Source: Bacteroidales bacterium (lineage in GTDB: Bacteria; Bacteroidota; Bacteroidia; Bacteroidales; WCHB1-69). Taken from it: 17,444 bases of DNA. The translations under genes and the position numbers were made by a program. A model generated the notes under the pieces. It saw only the letters and a list, made by a program, of their open reading frames with translations. It was not told the origin of the DNA and ran no database searches. The stretch spans positions 1 to 17,444 of the forward strand of contig JAISAD010000136.1 in the NCBI GenBank assembly GCA_031266895.1, written 5' to 3'. Below are positions 1 through 6,770 of the stretch, piece after piece; position 1 is the first letter of the stretch; every line of letters begins with the position of its first letter.

Positions 1-1096
1 GGGCGTGTCTGCCATTCACTGGACAAAATTGCTACTGCCCATCGGCATTTCGTTTTATACTTTCGAAACGATTACTTATGTGGTAGATGTTTACAGAAAA
101 GTGCACAAACCGCTGAATAATTTTTGGGATTATCAGCTTTATATTATCTTTTTCCCGAAATTGATTGCCGGGCCTATTATACGCTACCACGATTTAGCTG
201 ACCAAATCGGCGACCGTTCGCAGAACGAAACTGCCGACAATTTGCTTACCGGGTTTTACCGCTTTGGCATAGGATTGGCTAAAAAAGTACTGATTGCTAA
301 TCAAATAGGGGCGCAAGCTGATGCTATTTTTGCCATGAATTATGGGGATATCAGTACAGGAATGGCATGGACAGGCATTTTAGCCTATACTTTTCAAATC
401 TATTTCGATTTTGCCGGCTATTCCGATATGGCTATCGGAATAGCTAAAATGGTAGGGTTTCGATTTCCCGAAAACTTCAATAACCCCTATATCTCGCAAA
501 GTATTACCGAGTTTTGGCGGCGGTGGCATATCTCGTTGGGTGCATGGATGCGCAACTATCTTTACATTCCGTTAGGCGGCAATCGCGTGAGTAAACGCCG
601 ACTTTACTTCAATCTCTGGCTTGTTTTTCTCGCTTCAGGGTTGTGGCACGGCGCCTCATGGAATTTTGTGATATGGGGCGCTTATCACGGCCTATTTCTA
701 GTTTTGGAAAGAAAATGGCTGCTGAAAGCTTATCAAAAAATCGGCAAAATGCCATCCATCATCATCACATTCTTTATTGTAGTAGTGGGTTGGGTCTTTT
801 TCAGGACGGAAACCTTGCCCCAAGCCCTCTTATTCCTCAAAACCATGTTTGCTTTTCAGGGCGGGGCTGCTGTTATGCCCGATGCCGAGTTTTGGTTTTG
901 GCTGTATGTAGCACTTTTTTGTGTCTTTGGGGGCGCATGCCGTTGGGGAGAAAAACTGCAAAACAGTTTTTATTTTGCGCCTTACAGTACTCGAAAACAT
1001 ATTGTCGTCTTTGCCGGAAGCCTCATTTTACTTTTACTCTCTATCAGTTCCATCACTGCCTTTGGATTCAATCCGTTCATATATTTTAGATTTTAA
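1..1096 (+). CDS. MBOAT family O-acyltransferase (AlgI-like), 5' end cut by window
   Basis: This is an integral-membrane O-acyltransferase of the MBOAT family, AlgI/PatA type, which moves acyl (usually acetyl) groups across the inner membrane for O-acetylation of exported glycans. The frame is open to the left edge, and the visible part starts at the conserved block LPIGISFYTF, which in AlgI-type proteins lies about 100 or more residues in, so the N-terminus is missing. The GTG at 5 is just an internal valine codon. Counting from that GTG, visible family signatures are FFPKLIAGPIIRY (49-61), FWRRWHISLGAWMRNYLYIP (170-189) and SGLWHGASWNFVIWGAYHG (211-229), which contains the probable catalytic His215 and the conserved His228. 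Several hydrophobic segments follow to the C-terminus. The stop is 3 bases before the next start, so it is almost certainly co-transcribed with the AlgX-like gene. The family call is firm. The glycan acceptor is unknown. Confidence 0.93.
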   Translation, partial: GVSAIHWTKLLLPIGISFYTFETITYVVDVYRKVHKPLNNFWDYQLYIIFFPKLIAGPIIRYHDLADQIGDRSQNETADNLLTGFYRFGIGLAKKVLIANQIGAQADAIFAMNYGDISTGMAWTGILAYTFQIYFDFAGYSDMAIGIAKMVGFRFPENFNNPYISQSITEFWRRWHISLGAWMRNYLYIPLGGNRVSKRRLYFNLWLVFLASGLWHGASWNFVIWGAYHGLFLVLERKWLLKAYQKIGKMPSIIITFFIVVVGWVFFRTETLPQALLFLKTMFAFQGGAAVMPDAEFWFWLYVALFCVFGGACRWGEKLQNSFYFAPYSTRKHIVVFAGSLILLLLSISSITAFGFNPFIYFRF

Positions 1097-1099
1097 AGC

Positions 1100-2218
1100 A
1101 TGAAAAAAGAAAAGAGAAAAAATTGTATCGTTCTGTTAAGCATTTTGTTTTTAATGTTTATCGTTGTTTTTTTACAACAGCAATTTTCCCTTATAAAAAT
1201 AAAACCACTGGATGGATATTACATAGATTTAGAATCGCAAAAATTTTCATGGAAAGATTGGTTTTCCGGTCAATATCAAGAGAAAAACGAACAATATTTG
1301 AATGAACATTTTGGATTCCGCTCTTTTTTCGTAAGATTGAATCATCAAATTGCCTTTTCGCTGTTCGGCAAGGCCAAAACTGCATGGGTAACAGTAGGTA
1401 AAGAGAACTACCTGTATGAAGAACCATATATCAAGGCTGTATATGGCACAGATTTTATAGGGGTTGACTCTATCCGTACCCGCATGGAGAAGTTGAAAAG
1501 CCTGCAGGAACGGTTGGCTTTATCAGGAAAAAATCTGATTTGGGTGTTGGCGCCCGGCAAAGGCTCTTTTTATCCCGAATACATTCCTGACCATTATAAA
1601 CAGCAGCAAGGCATTACCAACGAAGAAATTTATCTAAAATATGCCGACTCTTTAGGAATCAATTATATTGATTTCAATGCCTTTTTCAAAACGCAAAAGA
1701 CTAAATCGCCCTATCCACTCTATCCGCAATACGGCATTCATTGGAGCTTCTACGGCACCTGTTTAGCGACCGATTCTATTGTGCATTATGTTGAAAATTT
1801 GCGCCATATCACCATGCCACATCTCTACTGGGAAGAGGTCGAGATGCATCAACCCATAAACGAGGATAGAGATATGGCTAACAGCTTAAACTTACTGTTG
1901 CCTCCGCACACTTTCGATATGGGTTATCCTAAATTACACTATGAGGCGAATATCGGCAAAAATCAACCCTCACTGTTATGTATTGGCGACAGTTTTTTCT
2001 GGATTATGTATGGCCGTCTAAGTATTAACAGGCTCTTTTCTAGTGCTTATTTTTGGTTTTATTATAAACAAGCCTACCCCGAAGACGTACCCATAACAAA
2101 TATTGATCTCAATAAAGAGTTAAATCAATACGATGTGATTCTAATTTTGGGGACAAATGCTACTTTGCACAATTTGGGGTGGGGATTTATTGAGCAGGCT
2201 TATGAAGAATACCAGTAA
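1100..2218 (+). CDS. AlgX/AlgJ-like SGNH-fold protein, probable glycan O-acetyltransferase partner
   Basis: This 372-residue protein has one N-terminal signal anchor (about residues 9-26, after a KKEKRK basic start) and a periplasmic domain resembling the AlgX/AlgJ (DHHW/SGNH hydrolase-like) family. Such proteins work with an MBOAT protein to acetylate exopolysaccharide. The late block CIGDSFFW (294-301) carries the nucleophile-type Ser298, and YGIHWSFYG (211-219) carries the candidate catalytic His214 and the following Trp. In AlgX the second motif is DxHW, with the Asp in the triad; here that position is Gly212, so the acid must come from elsewhere or the mechanism differs. My recollection is that GIHW is common in Bacteroidota relatives. 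The gene sits 3 bases after the MBOAT gene, which supports an acetylation pair. Whether this protein is the terminal acetyltransferase or an accessory is not decided by sequence. Confidence 0.8.
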   Translation: MKKEKRKNCIVLLSILFLMFIVVFLQQQFSLIKIKPLDGYYIDLESQKFSWKDWFSGQYQEKNEQYLNEHFGFRSFFVRLNHQIAFSLFGKAKTAWVTVGKENYLYEEPYIKAVYGTDFIGVDSIRTRMEKLKSLQERLALSGKNLIWVLAPGKGSFYPEYIPDHYKQQQGITNEEIYLKYADSLGINYIDFNAFFKTQKTKSPYPLYPQYGIHWSFYGTCLATDSIVHYVENLRHITMPHLYWEEVEMHQPINEDRDMANSLNLLLPPHTFDMGYPKLHYEANIGKNQPSLLCIGDSFFWIMYGRLSINRLFSSAYFWFYYKQAYPEDVPITNIDLNKELNQYDVILILGTNATLHNLGWGFIEQAYEEYQ

Positions 2219-2277
2219 ACTCAAATAACTTTATTCAAAAAAGTCAATCCCATGCTCATGTAAAAACCATTTGAGTT
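2218..2277. repeat. 9-bp inverted repeat just after the AlgX-like gene
   Basis: AACTCAAAT at 2218-2226 is repeated as its exact reverse complement ATTTGAGTT at 2269-2277, with 42 bases between. The left arm begins on the last base of the stop codon. The arms could pair in RNA at the transcript end, but the loop is long and no T-tract follows, so it does not look like an intrinsic terminator. It may be a processing or stability element, or chance. Confidence 0.35.
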
Positions 2278-2352
2278 GGCGAAATCTGCAGACAGAACCT
2301 TGAAAAGTCTCTTGGGATTTTAAAAGCGTATCTCGTTTTTGTCAATTTATCT

Positions 2353-2360
2353 TATTTTTG
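2353..2360 (+). promoter_or_regulatory. Bacteroidota-type -7 promoter element before the glycosyltransferase gene
   Basis: TATTTTTG matches the TAnnTTTG -7 consensus of Bacteroidota housekeeping promoters. It ends 12 bases before the ATG at 2373, so the transcript would have a leader of only a few bases. No TTG lies at the ideal 19-base spacing; a TTTG occurs at 2338-2341, but only 11 bases upstream. The element overlaps the TTG codon at 2358, a reason to reject that as the start. Confidence 0.5.
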
Positions 2361-2372
2361 CACGCAAAAACA

Positions 2373-3776
2373 ATGCCCGACAATAAACCATTCATTTTCT
2401 TAACCTTCGCTATATTTTTGCTGGCCATCAGTCCCTTTTTGCTGGCAGAGGGCATGTTTTTCGATGGGATATACTATTGCGCCATTAGCCATAACCTGGC
2501 GCAGGGCATTGGCTCATTCTGGCAGCCTCAAATGGAAACTACTACACAATTTTATGGACAACCGCCTTTAGCATTCGGTTTGCAAGCTCTCTTTTACAAA
2601 GTATTGGGCAACAGCTTATATATTGACAAAATTTATTCTGTAACCACCTTTTTAATCACCGCCCTGTTAATACTTTCAGTTTGGAAAATGAGTGGTAAGA
2701 AATGGACTACGGGATGGTTCCCACTGCTGTTATGGCTTTGTTTTTCGCTGGTTTTGTGGGCTTTACCCAATAATCTGCTCGAAAGCAGCATGACCATGTT
2801 CGTAATCGCATCCTTGTTATGTTTTTTGCTTTATCAAAAACGAAAAAAATGGTATTGGATAGTATTTTCGGGGGTTATGCTCTGTTTGGCCTTTTTTACG
2901 AAAGGGGTTACGGGAGTGTTTCCGTTAGTAATGCCATTGGGGCATGCCTTGCTGTTTCGAGATAAAAAATGGGGAGGCCTTTTAAAAGAAATCGGGCTGA
3001 TGTCGGCAGGTTTGCTTGTGCCAATTCTGATACTTTTTTTATCCTCACCTGAAGCCTGCCATTATATGGCGAAATATGTGCAAGTACAACTTATGGATGC
3101 TTTCCGTAATACTTATTGGATTACGGTGAAAACACGATGGTTTATCGTGTTGCGATTTTTGTTAAATTCGGTGCCTCATTTGCTTATTTTTTTATTGTTG
3201 TGGCTATATACCCGCAAAATTAAACAAAAAATTATAGCTCAAACTTACATTCAACAGCGCAAAATATTCTGGTTTTTAATCATAACAGGATTATGCGGCA
3301 TTATTCCTATAATGATTAGTTTAAAGCAGCGCGAATTTTATATGCTGGCTGCCTTACCGTTTTTTGCGCTTGCATGGGCATTATTATTGGAAAATGTTGT
3401 ACAGCAATTAATTGCCAAAATATCTGTCAAAAATAACCGTATTTTTCTATGGATTTCTTTGCTGCTGGTTGCGACAGGCATTGGCTCTATTGCAGTACAT
3501 AAGAACACTTTTTCGCGCGATAGACAACTGCTGGCCGATATCCATCAATTATTGCCCTATATTCCGGATCGTGCCACTATCAGCATGGATAAGTCCATGT
3601 TTGAAGAGTGGAAATTATACCCCTATTTTGCCCGCTATAAGAGCATCAGTTTGGATGTGGATAATGAATATGACTTATTATTGGTGAGAGACAGCACCAT
3701 GCTGCAAAATTACAATTCCCATTATTCATTGAAATGTCAAACAAAAACACTATTGCTGTATGGTAAAAATGAATAG
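2373..3776 (+). CDS. ArnT/GT39-like GT-C glycosyltransferase, membrane protein
   Basis: A 467-residue polytopic membrane protein of the dolichyl-phosphate-mannose mannosyltransferase/ArnT type (PMT_2, GT39/GT83). These enzymes use a polyprenyl-phosphate sugar and modify lipid A, protein or glycan on the outer face of the inner membrane. After a first membrane segment (about 7-25), the first periplasmic loop has FFDGIYYCAISHNLA (29-43), where Asp31 matches the catalytic Asp region of the family (usually DE; here DG), then GQPPLAFGLQALFYKVLG, equivalent to the KPPL block. About ten hydrophobic segments follow, with KQREFYMLAALPFFALAWA near the end and a short soluble C-terminal domain. I chose ATG 2373 over TTG 2358 because the latter lies in the -7 element. 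The stop overlaps the next gene by 17 bases, suggesting translational coupling. The donor and acceptor are unknown. Confidence 0.82.
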   Translation: MPDNKPFIFLTFAIFLLAISPFLLAEGMFFDGIYYCAISHNLAQGIGSFWQPQMETTTQFYGQPPLAFGLQALFYKVLGNSLYIDKIYSVTTFLITALLILSVWKMSGKKWTTGWFPLLLWLCFSLVLWALPNNLLESSMTMFVIASLLCFLLYQKRKKWYWIVFSGVMLCLAFFTKGVTGVFPLVMPLGHALLFRDKKWGGLLKEIGLMSAGLLVPILILFLSSPEACHYMAKYVQVQLMDAFRNTYWITVKTRWFIVLRFLLNSVPHLLIFLLLWLYTRKIKQKIIAQTYIQQRKIFWFLIITGLCGIIPIMISLKQREFYMLAALPFFALAWALLLENVVQQLIAKISVKNNRIFLWISLLLVATGIGSIAVHKNTFSRDRQLLADIHQLLPYIPDRATISMDKSMFEEWKLYPYFARYKSISLDVDNEYDLLLVRDSTMLQNYNSHYSLKCQTKTLLLYGKNE

Positions 3777-5373
3777 AATTTTGTCCGTGTTATATCCGTT
3801 GCCAGTGTTGCTAATGCTACTCTACGCGCAAATTGTAGAAATGTGCCTTAGCTTTTCACTTTATAAAGGAAACGAGATTATCGTACTGCTTTGCTGGCTG
3901 CCTTTATTGATGCTTTTTTATCTTGTTATCAGGAAAAAATGGGTATATAGAGCCATTGTTTCGCTCTTTTTTGCAGAAGAGCTGGTTACGCTTGCGCATT
4001 GGCTCGCAGTAAAATCGCCGGTGGCACTCTACAGTCTGTTTACCATAGCCAATACCAATCTTACTGAAACTGCCGATTTTATAGCACTTACTTTTCATTG
4101 GCGCTGGCTATTGCTATTCCCTTATATTGCTTTCTTTGTTTTTGCCTTAGTCAAAGTGCCAAAAGTAATACACCCCAAACCTAAAATATTGGCAGCACTC
4201 TTTTTTATATTTCCGGTTGTTTTTTTATCGCATAATATTATTCATCAACGTTTTGCAAGAAAAGCTATACCCAACAGCATCAGTGCATCGGTATCCTTTT
4301 TTACAGAAATCAAAAATGAGCGTACACTCGGGCAAAGAAACATAAAGAATGTGGCTGTTACGAATAGGGATTCTCTTTTTGCCGATGTTTGTGTTGTCAT
4401 TATGGGAGAATCGCTGAACCGAAACCACCTGTCTCTATATGGCTACCACAGAAGCACTTCGCCAAATCTCTCCCGGCGCAACGATCTGCTCGTTTACGAC
4501 AATGTAGTTGCTCCTTATTCCAACACATTGAACGTTATTTTTTCGGCATTTACCAACAGTAATTTGGAAGAGAAAATAAACCGTGAAAACAGTATCTATC
4601 TCTCCGATATTTTTCATTCGGCCGGTTACAAAACCTGCTGGCTCTCTAATCAAAATCCTGTGGGAATTTGGGAAAATGCCATTTTCGACATGGCGCAAAC
4701 TTTTGATGAAACTGTTTTTGTAAACACTTCAGCCTCTTCCTCTTTTGAGAGTACCTTAGTGCCCTCTTACGATGAAAAGTTGTTTGCTCATTTTGCACAA
4801 ATACTTGATACTGAATCTAAAAGAAAGTACATTGTCATTCATCTGATTGGCAACCACTCCGCCTATTCCAAACGCTATCCAAAACAGTATGCTGTTTTCA
4901 GTGGCAGTAAAGGCAAACAGCAAAGAACGATCAATGAATATGATAATTCTGTGATTTACAATGATTTTATAGTGGACAGTCTGTTTTCAATACTGGCACG
5001 TTTTGCCGCTGCCAATCCAGATATGAGTTGTGCCGCCCTCTACCTTTCCGATCATGGTGAGAATGTGTATGACGATTTGACTTGCAGCACGCTTGGGCAT
5101 ACCTATTCGGGCAAATTGCCCAAACCTAATATAGAAATTCCTTTTATAATTTGGTTATCAGACAGTTATAAAAAGCACTTCGCTTCACAGTATCAAATTC
5201 TGCAAACCCATACCCACCAGCCGTTTGTAACTGATGATTTATATCACGCAATTTTGGATTTGTGTAATATCCAAACGCCGACTTACCGGCCAACACAAAG
5301 TATCTTTAATGCTGCTTATAATGCAAAGCGGCTACGTATTTTGGAGGACGGAGAAGATTATGATGCCAATTAA
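3760..5373 (+). CDS. Phosphoethanolamine transferase-like membrane enzyme (sulfatase fold)
   Basis: A 537-residue protein with about five N-terminal membrane segments (roughly 8-28, 40-57, 62-82, 117-131, 143-160) and a periplasmic alkaline-phosphatase-like (sulfatase) domain. It resembles EptA/CptA/OpgE enzymes, which move phosphoethanolamine from phosphatidylethanolamine onto lipid A, core sugar or glucan. Metal and catalytic residues visible are MGESLNRNHLSLYGYHRSTSP (Glu217), SNTLNVI with probable nucleophile Thr256, IHLIGNHSAY (360-369), SDHGE (Asp431, His432) and LGH (His447). The GESLNRNHLSLYGY wording is nearer OpgE/CptA than EptA, whose nucleophile lies in a Cys-rich TSCGTSTA-like block absent here. 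The start may be ATG 3760 or ATG 3769; both overlap the preceding glycosyltransferase gene. The overlap and shared topology suggest both enzymes decorate the same envelope molecule. Confidence 0.87.
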   Translation: MVKMNRILSVLYPLPVLLMLLYAQIVEMCLSFSLYKGNEIIVLLCWLPLLMLFYLVIRKKWVYRAIVSLFFAEELVTLAHWLAVKSPVALYSLFTIANTNLTETADFIALTFHWRWLLLFPYIAFFVFALVKVPKVIHPKPKILAALFFIFPVVFLSHNIIHQRFARKAIPNSISASVSFFTEIKNERTLGQRNIKNVAVTNRDSLFADVCVVIMGESLNRNHLSLYGYHRSTSPNLSRRNDLLVYDNVVAPYSNTLNVIFSAFTNSNLEEKINRENSIYLSDIFHSAGYKTCWLSNQNPVGIWENAIFDMAQTFDETVFVNTSASSSFESTLVPSYDEKLFAHFAQILDTESKRKYIVIHLIGNHSAYSKRYPKQYAVFSGSKGKQQRTINEYDNSVIYNDFIVDSLFSILARFAAANPDMSCAALYLSDHGENVYDDLTCSTLGHTYSGKLPKPNIEIPFIIWLSDSYKKHFASQYQILQTHTHQPFVTDDLYHAILDLCNIQTPTYRPTQSIFNAAYNAKRLRILEDGEDYDAN

Positions 5374-5454
5374 GACATTATCTTATAAAAAATCACTATC
5401 CTAAGAAAAACAGGATCGCAATCAGACAATTTCGGAGAGTTAGTGCACTGCATT

Positions 5455-5542
5455 TGCATAAGTATGTAGCAAAAATTACATATGTATGTAAATATGGCAT
5501 ACATACTATGTAAATTTATCTGCATAAGCATGTAATTTTACA
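5455..5542. repeat. Cluster of TATGTA/TACATA half-sites and palindromes, possible operator array
   Basis: Three short inverted repeats are spaced along 67 bases: TTACATA-TG-TATGTAA (5476-5491), TACATA-C-TATGTA (5500-5512) and TGTAA-TT-TTACA (5531-5542). Their centres are about 22 and 30 bases apart, close to two and three helical turns. TATGTA or its complement occurs six times between 5463 and 5512. A 14-base direct repeat, TGCATAAGTATGTA (5455) and TGCATAAGCATGTA (5521), differs at one position. The cluster ends 26 bases before a -7 element. A DNA-binding regulator array is the simplest reading, but no regulator is identifiable. Confidence 0.55.
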
Positions 5543-5568
5543 CAGACAGTGTCTTCCGAAAAAATATG

Positions 5569-5576
5569 TATTTTTG
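5569..5576 (+). promoter_or_regulatory. Bacteroidota-type -7 element upstream of phoH
   Basis: TATTTTTG followed by CACC matches the TAnnTTTG -7 consensus. No TTG stands at the expected 19-base spacing; the palindrome TGTAATTTTACA (5531-5542) occupies the region just upstream of where the -33 element would be. This is what an activator-dependent or repressor-covered promoter might look like. It would give a leader of about 225 bases before phoH. Confidence 0.45.
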
Positions 5577-5622
5577 CACCTGAGAAACTCGGAATTACAA
5601 TTCTCAATCACTGAATATAATC

Positions 5623-5778
5623 ATGATAATAGCACTACTATATGCAACAAAACTGTCTCTTTGCCAATTGCACAGTAACCTGTTTAATAAATCCCAAACC
5701 ATCAATAAAGAATATCACAACATCGACATGGGAACTGTTGTGAAGCAAATCATCGCCTTTGCAATAATAACAAAATAA
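5623..5778 (+). CDS. Possible small ORF of 51 codons, unrecognised
   Basis: An ATG at 5623 opens a 51-residue frame ending TAA at 5778, 30 bases before phoH. The product starts MIIALLYATKLSLCQLHSNL and ends VVKQIIAFAIITK. It lies 46 bases after a -7 element, so it would be on the transcript. I recognise no family, and the middle is polar and low in character. It could be a leader peptide or chance; the codon content gives no strong support. Confidence 0.2.
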   Translation: MIIALLYATKLSLCQLHSNLFNKSQTINKEYHNIDMGTVVKQIIAFAIITK

Positions 5779-5807
5779 AATAGTTGTATAATAACAAAAA
5801 GCATTGT

Positions 5808-6770
5808 ATGGAAATAGTTATCTCTTTGGAAAATGATATGATTCTGGGTGTCTGTGGCGTCAATAATACCAATATAGACCTGTTGCAACATATCTTTCCG
5901 AAACTGAAACTTATTGCACGCGGCGATGCTGTAAAAGTAGTGGGGGACGATGCCGAAGCAGAATTTTTTGAACGCCGCTTTAAACTGCTTGTAGCGCATT
6001 ATGAACGGTTTAACAAGTTATCGGAAACAGACATTCTTCATATTACCTCTTCCGATGATGATGCTTTTTATGACATGGATCGCAATGCTTGGAAAGGCGA
6101 CATCATTCTGCACGGGCGCGAAGGGAAACTCATTAAGGCAATCTCAACCAACCAGCATCGCCTCATGGAGAGCGCTTTTCTTAATGATGTGGTTTTTGCC
6201 ATTGGTCCTGCAGGCACAGGCAAAACCTATACTGCCGTGGCTCTGGCCGTGCGTGCCCTGAAAAATAAAGAAATTAAACGTATCATCCTGACTCGCCCTG
6301 CGGTAGAAGCCGGCGAAAATCTGGGTTTTCTACCGGGCGATCTGCGCGATAAATTAGACCCTTACCTGCAACCTCTCTACGATGCCCTTTGGGATATGAT
6401 GCCTATGACTAAACTGCTTAGTTATCTGGAAGACAAAACAATAGAGATTGCCCCGCTGGCCTTTATGCGCGGCCGTACCCTCGACAACGCTTACGTCATT
6501 CTCGACGAAGCACAAAATGCCACCGAAGCACAAATCAAAATGTTCCTGACCCGCATGGGACGCAACGCCAAGTTTTTTATCACCGGCGATATTACCCAGA
6601 TAGATCTGCCGCGCAATCAGCGCTCGGGTCTGGTGCAGGCTGGCCACATCCTGAAAGATATTAGAGGCATAGATTTTGTATATCTCAACAAAAATGATGT
6701 AGTACGCCATAAGCTGGTAGCACAAATTATAGACAGCTACGAGAAATGGGAAAACAGTCAAACCATATGA
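5808..6770 (+). CDS. phoH: PhoH-like ATPase (YbeZ family)
   Basis: A 320-residue cytoplasmic P-loop ATPase of the PhoH/YbeZ family, related to RNA helicase ATPase domains and linked in other bacteria to RNA or ribosome metabolism together with YbeY. The N-terminal region (about 1-100) has the family block FPKLKLIARGD (30-40). The ATPase core has Walker A GPAGTGKT (133-140), LTRPAVEAGENLGFLPGDL (161-179), Walker B VILDEAQN (230-237) and the sensor-like ITGD (258-261) followed by QIDLPRNQRSGL. The length is normal for the family. ATG 5808 is preferred to TTG 5784 because family members begin close to this point. The last codons overlap the lpxK start as ATGA, so the two are translationally coupled. 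Regulation may come from the palindrome cluster and -7 element upstream. The exact physiological role is not visible from sequence. Confidence 0.93.
   Translation: MEIVISLENDMILGVCGVNNTNIDLLQHIFPKLKLIARGDAVKVVGDDAEAEFFERRFKLLVAHYERFNKLSETDILHITSSDDDAFYDMDRNAWKGDIILHGREGKLIKAISTNQHRLMESAFLNDVVFAIGPAGTGKTYTAVALAVRALKNKEIKRIILTRPAVEAGENLGFLPGDLRDKLDPYLQPLYDALWDMMPMTKLLSYLEDKTIEIAPLAFMRGRTLDNAYVILDEAQNATEAQIKMFLTRMGRNAKFFITGDITQIDLPRNQRSGLVQAGHILKDIRGIDFVYLNKNDVVRHKLVAQIIDSYEKWENSQTI

Larger units (their letters stand above)
5374..5807. other. Gap between the transferase gene and phoH: regulatory repeats and a promoter-like element
   Basis: This 434-base, AT-rich stretch holds no recognisable gene. 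From left to right it has about 80 bases with nothing notable, a repeat and palindrome cluster (5455-5542), a TATTTTTG -7 element (5569-5576), a small GAATT-AC-AATTC inverted repeat (5592-5603), a doubtful 51-codon ORF (5623-5778) and a short A-rich leader before phoH. I see no T-tract terminator for the upstream gene. Confidence 0.6.

Noticed and set aside
643..1089. 148-codon plus-strand frame overlapping the MBOAT gene
   Set aside because: The MBOAT frame carries the conserved histidines and runs through this region; the alternative frame is rich in Cys and His with no motif.
2218..2277. Intrinsic terminator after the AlgX-like gene
   Set aside because: The 9-bp stem has a 42-base loop and no following T-tract.
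2358..2372. TTG start adding five residues to the glycosyltransferase
   Set aside because: The codon is part of the TATTTTTG -7 element, and ATG 2373 directly precedes the hydrophobic N-terminus.
5455..5542. CRISPR array or plasmid-type iterons
   Set aside because: The repeats are short, unequal and unevenly spaced, with no constant spacer length, and no cas or replication gene is nearby.
6746..6766. ATG 6746 as start of lpxK
   Set aside because: It would add seven residues that do not fit the family N-terminus; ATG 6767 makes the common 4-base ATGA overlap.
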